NCBI GenBank assembly: GCA_903912585.1
Contig: CAIWHY010000247.1
Span: 1-7,510 of the forward strand
Length of the DNA: 7,510 nt
Source: an uncultured Thermoleophilia bacterium
GTDB lineage: Bacteria > Actinomycetota > Thermoleophilia > UBA2241
Direction: 5' to 3'
A program made the translations under genes and the position numbers. The notes below the pieces were generated by a model. That model did no database searches. It saw only the letters and a list, made by a program, of their open reading frames with translations, and was not told the DNA's origin. Shown in pieces: positions 1 to 5,357 of the stretch. Position 1 is the stretch's first letter; each line of letters opens with the position of its first letter.

Positions 1-152
1 CCCGCGGCGGCATGGACTACGCCGGCGAGCTCGCCGACAGGGCCGTCGACGCGATCGGACCGGCCGCGCAGAAGGCGGCGGACGCCGCCCAGCGCGCGGC
101 CGACGCGGCCGCCGACGCCATCAAGCGGGCGACCGAGCGCAAGAAAGACTAG
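1..152 (+). CDS. 3' end of an alanine-rich helical protein (partial)
   Basis: The open frame enters from the left edge (codons read from base 3) and stops at TAG 150-152, leaving 49 visible residues. The tail is rich in Ala, Asp, Lys and Arg with spaced repeats such as AAQKAADAAQRAADAAADA, which suggests a long amphipathic helix. It ends in a basic KRATERKKD. No catalytic motif is visible. Its composition resembles the tails of YtxH-like or other Ala-rich stress or cell-envelope-associated proteins, but this is an impression, not a family assignment. An ATG at base 12 could in principle start a 46-residue protein. No convincing ribosome binding site precedes it, so a truncated larger gene is more likely. 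It ends 25 bases before the fumarase alpha start and could be in the same transcript. Confidence 0.6.
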   Translation, partial: RGGMDYAGELADRAVDAIGPAAQKAADAAQRAADAAADAIKRATERKKD

Positions 153-177
153 AGCGGCCGAAAGCGAGGGAGCGGAG

Positions 178-1029
178 ATGCGGGTGAGGGACCTCGACGT
201 CAAAGACATCACGGAGGCCGTGCGCGAGCTCTGCATCACGGCCAACTACGACCTGCCGCGCGACGTGTACGACGCGCTCGTCGCGGCCTGCGCGGCCGAG
301 GAGTCGCCCGTAGGGCGCGAGGTCCTCGAACAGCTCGTGGAGAACGCCGACATCGCGGCGCGCGACCGCGTGCCGATCTGCCAGGACACCGGCTTCGCCG
401 TCGTCTTCGCCGAGGTCGGCCAGGACGTGCACCTCGTCGGCGGCACGCTCGCGGACGCGGTGGACGAGGGCGTGCGCCGGGGCTACGGCGACGGCTACCT
501 GCGCAAGTCCGTCGCGCAGGAGCCGGCGCACGCGCGCCGCAACACCAAGGACAACACGCCGGCCATCCTGCACACCACGCTCGTGCCCGGCGACAAGGTC
601 CGGCTCACGATGATGGCCAAGGGCGGCGGCGCCGAGAACATGAGCTCGCTCAACATGCTCAAGCCTTCGCAGGGCTGGGCCGGCATGAGCCAGGCGGTCG
701 TCGACACGGTGAGCCGCGCCGGCTCCAACCCGTGCCCGCCGGTGATCATCGGCGTCGGCATCGGCGGCACCATCGACGAGGTCACGCTGCTCGCCAAGAA
801 GGCGCTGCTGCGTGACGTCGGCAGCACTCACCCGGAGGCGCGCGTCGCGGCGATGGAGGACGAGCTGCTCGAGCGCATCAACGCGCTCGGCATCGGCCCG
901 CAGGGCCTCGGCGGCCGCACCACGGCCCTCGACGTGTTCATCGAGGAGATGCCGAGCCACATCGCCAGCATGCCGATGGCGGTCAACGTCCAGTGCCACG
1001 CGCAGCGGCACAAGACCGTCGAGCTCTAG
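178..1029 (+). CDS. fumA: Class I (iron-sulfur) fumarate hydratase, alpha subunit
   Basis: This 283-residue protein is the alpha, N-terminal-type half of a two-subunit class I fumarase, which interconverts fumarate and L-malate in the cytosol with an oxygen-sensitive [4Fe-4S] cluster. Three cysteines sit where the family places its cluster ligands: C68 in PICQDTG, C186 in SNPCPPVIIGVGIGG and C273 in NVQCHAQRHK. D70 of CQDTG matches the catalytic acid known from structurally studied class I fumarases. The stretches KGGGAENMS (148-156) and GPQGLGGRTTAL (240-251) are further family hallmarks. Length is normal for a split alpha subunit. The ATG is preceded by GAGGGAG (166-172) at 5-base spacing. 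The beta subunit follows after 17 bases. The homologous L-tartrate dehydratase alpha (TtdA) is the main alternative; fumarase is preferred because nothing else nearby points to tartrate metabolism. Confidence 0.9.
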   Translation: MRVRDLDVKDITEAVRELCITANYDLPRDVYDALVAACAAEESPVGREVLEQLVENADIAARDRVPICQDTGFAVVFAEVGQDVHLVGGTLADAVDEGVRRGYGDGYLRKSVAQEPAHARRNTKDNTPAILHTTLVPGDKVRLTMMAKGGGAENMSSLNMLKPSQGWAGMSQAVVDTVSRAGSNPCPPVIIGVGIGGTIDEVTLLAKKALLRDVGSTHPEARVAAMEDELLERINALGIGPQGLGGRTTALDVFIEEMPSHIASMPMAVNVQCHAQRHKTVEL

Positions 1030-1046
1030 GGGAGAGGGGAGGACGC

Positions 1047-1604
1047 ATGGCTGCAAAGAAGATCAGGACCCCCCTCACCGACGACGTGGTGCGGGGCCTG
1101 CGCGCCGGTGACGCCGTGGAGATCACCGGCGTCGTCTACCAGGCGCGCGACGCGGCGCACAAGCGGCTCGTCGCGCTCATCGACGCCGGCGAGGACCTGC
1201 CCTTCGAGCTCCAGGGCGCCGTCGTCTACTACATGGGGCCGAGCCCGGCCAAGCCCGGCAACGTGATCGGCTCCGCCGGCCCCACCACCAGCGGTCGCAT
1301 GGACGCGTACGCGCCGCTGCTCATGCGGCGCGGCCTCAAAGGCATGATCGGCAAGGGCCTGCGCACCGCCGAGGTCAAGCAGGCCATGCAGGACGAGACC
1401 GCCGTGTACTTCGCCGCCACCGGCGGCGCCGGGGCGCTGCTCGCGCAGCGCATCGTCGGCAACGAGGTCATCGCCTATCCGGAGCTCGGCGCCGAGGCCA
1501 TCGCGCGCCTCGAGGTCAAGGACTTCCCGGCGATCGTCGTCAACGACTGCCACGGCGGCGACCTGTACGAAGAGGGCCGCGCGCGATACGCAAAGGCGGA
1601 GTAG
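1047..1604 (+). CDS. fumB: Class I (iron-sulfur) fumarate hydratase, beta subunit
   Basis: This 185-residue protein is the C-terminal-type half of split class I fumarase and supplies substrate-binding residues to the site it shares with the alpha subunit. Recognisable motifs are ARDAAHKR (33-40), YYMGPSPAKPG (61-71), GSAGPTTSGRMD (75-86) and MIGKG (100-104). By family comparison T80 and R84 of the PTTSGRMD loop correspond to the catalytic Thr and a substrate-binding Arg. KDFPAIVVNDCHGGDLYEE (149-167) is the usual C-terminal stretch. The open frame extends up to base 993, but that would overlap the alpha gene. ATG 1047 is chosen because GGAGG (1038-1042) lies 4 bases upstream and the protein then starts at the family's normal place. 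It is translated with alpha as a two-gene operon. Symbols vary between genomes (fumB, ttdB, fumarase beta); the E. coli fumB gene is a different, fused enzyme. Confidence 0.9.
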   Translation: MAAKKIRTPLTDDVVRGLRAGDAVEITGVVYQARDAAHKRLVALIDAGEDLPFELQGAVVYYMGPSPAKPGNVIGSAGPTTSGRMDAYAPLLMRRGLKGMIGKGLRTAEVKQAMQDETAVYFAATGGAGALLAQRIVGNEVIAYPELGAEAIARLEVKDFPAIVVNDCHGGDLYEEGRARYAKAE

Positions 1605-1654
1605 GGCGCGGAGAGATCGCGGCTCCGGGCCGCCGCGCTTGTGCGGGCCGCGGC

Positions 1655-1671
1655 CGGCGCCTCGCGCGCCG
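1655..1671 (+). terminator. Possible GC-rich hairpin terminator after the fumarase operon
   Basis: CGGCGC (1655-1660) and GCGCCG (1666-1671) are exact inverse complements around a five-base loop, about 50 bases after the beta-subunit stop. There is no T-run after the stem, so it is not a canonical intrinsic terminator. Stems without U-tracts have been proposed as terminators in high-GC actinobacteria, but self-complementary GC words are also common by chance here. Low confidence. Confidence 0.25.
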
Positions 1672-1682
1672 ACTTCCTGACC

Positions 1683-1710
1683 TTGACAGATGGGGTCAGT
1701 CCCATACGGT
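1683..1710 (+). promoter_or_regulatory. Probable sigma-70-type promoter for the binding-protein/DUF917 operon
   Basis: TTGACA (1683-1688) is a perfect -35 hexamer. Sixteen bases on, TACGGT (1705-1710) fits the actinobacterial -10 pattern TANNNT. Transcription would start near 1717, giving a leader of roughly 70 bases to ATG 1786. The placement, between a finished fumarase operon and a new two-gene unit, supports a promoter. An inverted repeat overlaps the -10 region and could be an operator. The competing reading is that this is a mobile palindromic repeat that only resembles a promoter. Confidence 0.5.
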
Positions 1711-1718
1711 GGGGACTG
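1690..1718. repeat. Nested inverted repeat, CAGTCCC / GGGACTG type
   Basis: CAGTCCC (1697-1703) and GGGACTG (1712-1718) are perfect inverted 7-mers around an 8-base centre. The left part also contains ATGGG (1690-1694) facing CCCAT (1701-1705) across 6 bases, so two alternative stems share the same bases. Outside them, TGACC (1678-1682) faces GGTCA (1694-1698). Two explanations fit: a regulator operator straddling the -10 box, or a REP-like extragenic palindrome, since GGGGACTG/CAGTCCCC words recur in such elements in some bacteria. Copy number elsewhere in the genome would decide. Confidence 0.5.
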
Positions 1719-1785
1719 TAACCGCCGGGGGAGCGCCGGGGCGCGGCGCCGAACCCGCTCGAACCTGCGGACGCTTGGGGGGCTG

Positions 1786-3618
1786 ATGACACCTACGACA
1801 CGGCGCACGGCGCGCATCGCCGCACTGTGTGCGACCATCGCCGTACTTGCGGCCGGGCTGGTCTGGGGCGTCGGCGGAGCCTTGGGCTCTTCGGCCTCGC
1901 CTTCCCCGGTCGCCGCTGCGACGCTGCACGTCGGCTGGACCGCCGAGCCCGACAACCTCAACCCGATGATCGGGTTCGAGACGTCGGCGCTCGAGATCTT
2001 CCACCTCAACTACGACTTCCTCGTGGGGTTCAAGGCGAGCGACCTGCAGCCCACGCCGGAGCTCGCCACGAGCTGGACCCACTCGGCCGACGGCAAGGTC
2101 TGGACGTTCGACCTGCGCCACGGCGTCAAGTGGCAGGACGGCCAGCCCTTCACCTCTGCCGACGTCGTCTTCACGTTCGAGACCGTGATGAAGAACCAGA
2201 TCGGCAACTACGTCGGCTACACCGAGTACATCAAGACGGTCAAGGCGCTCGACCCCTACACGGTCCAGTTCACGTGCAGCAAGGCCAAGACCAACATGCT
2301 CGGCATGCCGATCTTCATCGTGCCCCAGCACATCTGGAGCAAGCTGAGCGGCGCGCAGATCGCCAAGAGCTATCCCAACAAGATCCCGATCGTGGGCACG
2401 GGGCCGTTCCAGGTGGTCGAGTGGAAGCGCGGGCAGTTCGTGCGCATGGTCGCCAACAAGGACTACTGGCGCGGCGCCCCCAAGGTCGGCCAGATCGTGT
2501 TCAGTCTCTACACCAACGCCGACACGATGGTCGCCGACCTCAAGTCGGGCGCGCTTCAGGCGGCGTGGGACATCCCGCAGGCGGAGTTCGGGCCGATCGG
2601 TTCGGCGCCGGACCTGACGTCGATCGGCGGCGTCCTCAACGGCTTCAACCATATGGGCTGCAACTGCTACGCCGGCAACGCATCACTGGGGAACCCGGTG
2701 CTCAAGGACTGGCGCTTCCGCCAGGCGCTCAACTGGGCGATCGACCGGCAGAAGGTGGTGTCGATCGGCTATTCCGGCCACGCGACGCCGGCGACCACGA
2801 TCATCCGCTCCGGCTACTACAAACCGCCGCTGGACTGGCACTGGCAGCCGCCGGCGGCGGAGACGTACGCCTACGATCCCGCCAAGGCGAAGGCCGCGCT
2901 CGACGCCGCCGGCTACAAGGACACCAACGGCGACGGGATCCGCGACTACAAGGGCAAGCCGATCACGCTGCGCCTGTTCGCGCGCACGCAGTCGTCCACC
3001 GACCAGCGCGTGGGCAAGCTGCTCACCGGCTGGCTCGACGCCATCGGTCTCAAGATCGATTACCAGGTGATCGACGAGGGCGCGCTGACCGACAAGATCT
3101 ACAACTTCAAGGGCAACACGTTCGCGCCCGACTACGACCTCTTCCTCTGGTATTGGTACAGCGACCCCGACCCCAACTTCATCCTCTCGGTGCTCACCAC
3201 GGGCCAGATAGGCTCGTGGAGCGACACCAGCTTCAGCGACCCCGAGTACGACAGCCTCTACGCGCAGCAGCAGACGACCGTCGACCAGCAGGCGCGCCTG
3301 CAGATCATCTGGAGGATGCAGCAGATCGCCTACCAGAAGAGCCCGTACATCACCCTGACCTACCCGCAGTGGCTCGAGGGCTACAACGACGGCCAGTGGA
3401 CCGGCTGGGTCAAGACGCCGTCCGGCGACGGGCCGATCATCTACACGGAGTACAACATCGACTCGTACCTGTTCGCGAACCCGGTGGCGGCCGCGTCGAG
3501 CGCGACCTCGTCGAGCAGCACCGGCCTGTACGCGGCCGTCGCCGCCGGAGCCGCGGTGCTCGTGGTGGTCGTGCTGCTGGTCGTGCGGGCGCGCCGCCGC
3601 CGCACGGTAGAGGAATGA
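1786..3618 (+). CDS. Family-5 extracellular solute-binding protein (peptide/nickel/opine type), C-terminally membrane-anchored
   Basis: This 610-residue protein binds its ligand outside the cell for an ABC transporter of the peptide/opine/nickel class. The N-terminus has basic TTRRTAR, a hydrophobic core at 11-33, and a likely Sec cleavage near VAAA (42-45). There is no correctly placed lipobox cysteine. The mature part shows SBP_5 features: WTAEPDNLNPM (51-61), PELATSWTHSADGKVWTFDLR (split over 91-111), GVKWQDGQPFTSADVVFTFE (113-132), GTGPFQVVEWKRG (204-216), RFRQALNWAIDR (310-321) and YDPAKAKAALDAAGY (363-377), the last followed by DTNGDGIRD (379-387), a calcium-loop-like stretch. A Ser-rich linker (571-579) leads to a hydrophobic helix (about 581-600) and a basic RARRRR stop-transfer tail. 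It therefore appears to be tethered by its C-terminus instead of a lipid. ATG 1786 is chosen because the signal peptide begins there and GGGG lies just upstream. The ligand cannot be read from sequence. No permease or ATPase gene is in the window. Confidence 0.88.
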   Translation: MTPTTRRTARIAALCATIAVLAAGLVWGVGGALGSSASPSPVAAATLHVGWTAEPDNLNPMIGFETSALEIFHLNYDFLVGFKASDLQPTPELATSWTHSADGKVWTFDLRHGVKWQDGQPFTSADVVFTFETVMKNQIGNYVGYTEYIKTVKALDPYTVQFTCSKAKTNMLGMPIFIVPQHIWSKLSGAQIAKSYPNKIPIVGTGPFQVVEWKRGQFVRMVANKDYWRGAPKVGQIVFSLYTNADTMVADLKSGALQAAWDIPQAEFGPIGSAPDLTSIGGVLNGFNHMGCNCYAGNASLGNPVLKDWRFRQALNWAIDRQKVVSIGYSGHATPATTIIRSGYYKPPLDWHWQPPAAETYAYDPAKAKAALDAAGYKDTNGDGIRDYKGKPITLRLFARTQSSTDQRVGKLLTGWLDAIGLKIDYQVIDEGALTDKIYNFKGNTFAPDYDLFLWYWYSDPDPNFILSVLTTGQIGSWSDTSFSDPEYDSLYAQQQTTVDQQARLQIIWRMQQIAYQKSPYITLTYPQWLEGYNDGQWTGWVKTPSGDGPIIYTEYNIDSYLFANPVAAASSATSSSSTGLYAAVAAGAAVLVVVVLLVVRARRRRTVEE

Positions 3619-3625
3619 GGCGGCG

Positions 3626-4726
3626 ATGCGCGAGCTGACCTGGCAGGACGTAGAAGACATCCTCGTCGGCGCCACCGTGCTGGGTTGCGGCGGCGGCGGC
3701 GACCTGGAGGAGGGCCGCGAGCTCATGCGCGCCGCCTACGCGGCGGGGCGCGCGGTGACGCTCGCGGCCGCGGACGAACTGCCCCCCGACGCGCTCGTCA
3801 TGTGCCCCTACGGCGTCGGCGGGCTCACCGTGGGCGACGCCGCGGAGTACGCCGGGCACGAGTGGACGGAGGAGCACCCCAGTGTGCTCGCCGTCCGCGC
3901 GCTCGGCGAGCACCTCGGCCGCCCGGCCGCCGCGCTGATCACCGGCGAGCTCGGCGGCACCAGCATCTCCGACGCGTTCTATCCGGCGGCGCTGCTCGGC
4001 CTGCCGGTGGTCGACGCCGACCCGGTGGGACGGGCTGTTCCCGAGATCGAGCACTCCCTGTTCTGCGTTCACGGCGCGCCGATCGCTCCCCAGGCCGTGG
4101 TCAACGAGATCGGCGACACGCTGATCGTGACGAAGGTCGCCGACGACCGGCGCGCCGAAGCCCTCGTGCGCGCGCTCGCCGTGGCCAGCCGCAACCTCGT
4201 CTGGGTCGCCGACCACGCGATGGAGTGGGCGCGCATGCGCCGGTACGTCATCCTTGGCGCCATCGGCCTCGCGGAGCGCGTCGGCGCGGCGCACCGCGAG
4301 GCGCTGGCGCGGGGCGAGGACGCGCCGGCGGCGGCCGTCGCCGCGGCCGCCGGCACAGTGCGCTTTCGCGGCCGCGTGGAGTCGGCCTCCTGGGAGGAGC
4401 GTGACGGCTTCACGTGGGGCGAGACCCACGTGACCGGCGAGGGCGCCGACGAGGGTGCGTCGTACCGCATCTGGTTCAAGAACGAGAACCTGATGGCGTG
4501 GCGCGACGGCGTTGCGGACGTCACCGCCCCGGACCTCATCTGCTGCTTCTCGGCGGTCTCGGGCCTGCCCGTCACCAACCCGCACCACGCGACCGGGGAC
4601 CGGATCGTGGTGGCCGGCGTCGCGGCCCCCAGGGCGTGGCGCGATCCCGCCGCGGTGCGGACGCTCGGCCCAGCCCATTTCGGCTTCGACGTCCCCTACA
4701 CGGCGCTCCCGGGGGGTAGCCTCTAG
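3626..4726 (+). CDS. DUF917 family protein, S-methyl-thiohydantoin desulfurase-like
   Basis: This 366-residue cytosolic protein has the layout of the DUF917 (S-Me-THD) family: a glycine-rich start LGCGGGGD (19-26), GELGGTSIS (107-115), GLPVVDADPVGRAVPE (125-140), then a second domain with FKNENLMAW (284-292), PDLIC (302-306) and LGPAHFGFD (347-355). Family members are often found beside hydantoinase or oxoprolinase-type genes and transporters. One branch is linked to thiohydantoin desulfuration, so a role in breaking down a hydantoin or a modified amino acid is plausible but not shown. Its start is 7 bases after the binding-protein stop, with GAGG at 3617-3620 overlapping that stop, so the two are almost certainly co-transcribed. 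An Ala-rich loop (232-242) between the domains looks like a lineage-specific insert. The family call is firm; the substrate is unknown. Confidence 0.82.
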   Translation: MRELTWQDVEDILVGATVLGCGGGGDLEEGRELMRAAYAAGRAVTLAAADELPPDALVMCPYGVGGLTVGDAAEYAGHEWTEEHPSVLAVRALGEHLGRPAAALITGELGGTSISDAFYPAALLGLPVVDADPVGRAVPEIEHSLFCVHGAPIAPQAVVNEIGDTLIVTKVADDRRAEALVRALAVASRNLVWVADHAMEWARMRRYVILGAIGLAERVGAAHREALARGEDAPAAAVAAAAGTVRFRGRVESASWEERDGFTWGETHVTGEGADEGASYRIWFKNENLMAWRDGVADVTAPDLICCFSAVSGLPVTNPHHATGDRIVVAGVAAPRAWRDPAAVRTLGPAHFGFDVPYTALPGGSL

Positions 4727-4735
4727 CGCAGCGGA

Positions 4736-4741
4736 TACAAT
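4736..4741 (+). promoter_or_regulatory. -10 box (TACAAT) upstream of the DUF4126-PCMT operon
   Basis: TACAAT matches the -10 consensus TATAAT at five of six positions and stands out in very GC-rich DNA, 9 bases after the DUF917 stop. No convincing -35 hexamer lies 16-18 bases upstream (the bases there are a G-run), which is tolerated by many actinobacterial promoters. Transcription would start about 4747-4749, right at the ATG of the mini-ORF at 4748. Confidence 0.5.
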
Positions 4742-4747
4742 CCCTTC

Positions 4748-4765
4748 ATGATGGCGACTTCGTGA
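4748..4765 (+). other. Possible leaderless five-codon leader ORF (MMATS)
   Basis: ATG ATG GCG ACT TCG TGA forms a five-codon reading frame that begins where the TACAAT box would place transcription start. It ends 10 bases before GTG 4776. Leaderless starts and short upstream ORFs are common in actinobacteria, and a ribosome ending here could reinitiate on the DUF4126 start, which itself has only a weak binding site. The ORF is so short that chance is a real alternative. Confidence 0.25.
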
Positions 4766-4775
4766 AGCTGGATCC

Positions 4776-5357
4776 GTGACCGCGTGGCTGTGGGCGCTGG
4801 GGCGCATGCTCGGCCTCGGAGACATGGCGGGCATGCGCCCGTCGCTCACGCTCGCCGTGATCGGCATCGCCTCGAAGTTCAATCTGGGCCCGGGCGTGAG
4901 CGCTCCTTTCTTCTGGCTGGACCACTGGTTCACGATCCTCATCTTCGTGGTGCTGGCGATCTTCGAGGCGAGCTTCGACAAGGTGCCCAAGTGGGACCGG
5001 CTCCAAGGGCGTCTCACGATGCCGTACCGCCTCGTCGCCGGCGGCATCGCCGGGGCCAGCGTCATCCATTTGGGCTGGCCCGGCTTCGTCGTCGGCGCGA
5101 CGGTGGGCGCCGTCATGGCGTGGGCATCGCTGATCACCAAGGGCCACACGCGGCCGCGCTCGGTGTCGAGCGACGCCGCGCTGAATCTCCTCAGCCTGTA
5201 CGAGGACCTGGCGGCGCTGCTCGGCTCGGTGGCGACGCTCGCCTTCGCACCGGTGGGCTACGTGATCGCCGGCTTCGAGGGCGCCGCGTACTTCGGCGCG
5301 CGCTACCGTCACAAGGCCAAGTACCGCAAACTGAAGGACGGGGGATCCGGCAGATGA
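4776..5357 (+). CDS. DUF4126 family integral membrane protein
   Basis: This 193-residue protein has hydrophobic stretches at roughly 22-34, 51-66, 86-121 and 144-175, so it is an inner-membrane protein with perhaps four to five helices. The segment FEASFDKVPKWD (63-74) with the following MPYRLVAGG (82-90) is the recognisable DUF4126 signature: an acidic-Asp-Lys-x-Pro loop between helices. The C-terminus is strongly basic (RYRHKAKYRKLK, 177-188) and probably cytoplasmic. Function of the family is unknown. GTG 4776 is the first possible start after an in-frame TGA at 4749-4751. Its binding site is weak, so translation may depend on the mini-ORF upstream. The stop overlaps the next gene's ATG as ATGA, indicating translational coupling to the methyltransferase. 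Confidence 0.75.
   Translation: MTAWLWALGRMLGLGDMAGMRPSLTLAVIGIASKFNLGPGVSAPFFWLDHWFTILIFVVLAIFEASFDKVPKWDRLQGRLTMPYRLVAGGIAGASVIHLGWPGFVVGATVGAVMAWASLITKGHTRPRSVSSDAALNLLSLYEDLAALLGSVATLAFAPVGYVIAGFEGAAYFGARYRHKAKYRKLKDGGSGR

Larger units (their letters stand above)
1605..1785 (+). other. Intergenic region between fumarase and binding-protein genes
   Basis: This 181-base gap holds three visible things. First, a GC-rich hairpin at 1655-1671. Second, a consensus -35 box TTGACA at 1683-1688. Third, nested inverted repeats from about 1678 to 1718. From about 1740 to 1785 is a plain leader ending in a run of six G (1777-1782), which probably serves as a Shine-Dalgarno for ATG 1786. No tRNA or supported small ORF was recognised. 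The stretch 1675-1720 is visibly less GC-rich than its surroundings, consistent with a control region or an inserted repeat. Confidence 0.6.

Noticed and set aside
993..1046. An 18-codon N-terminal extension of the fumarase beta subunit.
   Set aside because: It overlaps the alpha gene, has no binding site, and ATG 1047 has GGAGG just upstream and the expected family N-terminus.
1690..1785. A 32-codon extension of the binding protein from ATG 1690.
   Set aside because: It would begin inside the probable promoter and put a basic, non-signal sequence ahead of a clear signal peptide that starts at 1786.
1786..1815. Twin-arginine (Tat) signal from RR in the binding protein N-terminus.
   Set aside because: The residues after RR (TARIAA) do not match the Tat motif S/T-RR-x-F-L-K, so Sec export is more likely.
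1813..1830. Cys15 of the binding protein as a lipoprotein cysteine.
   Set aside because: It is preceded by IAAL, so Leu is at -1 where Gly/Ala/Ser is required, and it lies too early inside the hydrophobic core. The C-terminal helix explains anchoring.
4324..4354. A 9-base inverted repeat (GCCGGCGGC / GCCGCCGGC) with a 13-base centre.
   Set aside because: It lies inside the DUF917 coding sequence and is a by-product of GC-ending codons in an alanine-rich loop.
3437..5149. A 570-codon open frame on the minus strand, and other long minus-strand frames such as 5579-6937, 1026-2009 and 2683-3726.
   Set aside because: They lie antisense to well-recognised genes, have Arg/Ala/His-rich composition typical of GC-rich shadow frames, and show no family motif.
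4784..5353. An upstream 190-codon extension of the PCMT frame back to 4784.
   Set aside because: It runs through the DUF4126 gene in another frame and reads as low-complexity Arg/Gly/His sequence. PCMT homology begins after ATG 5354, which sits in a normal ATGA overlap.
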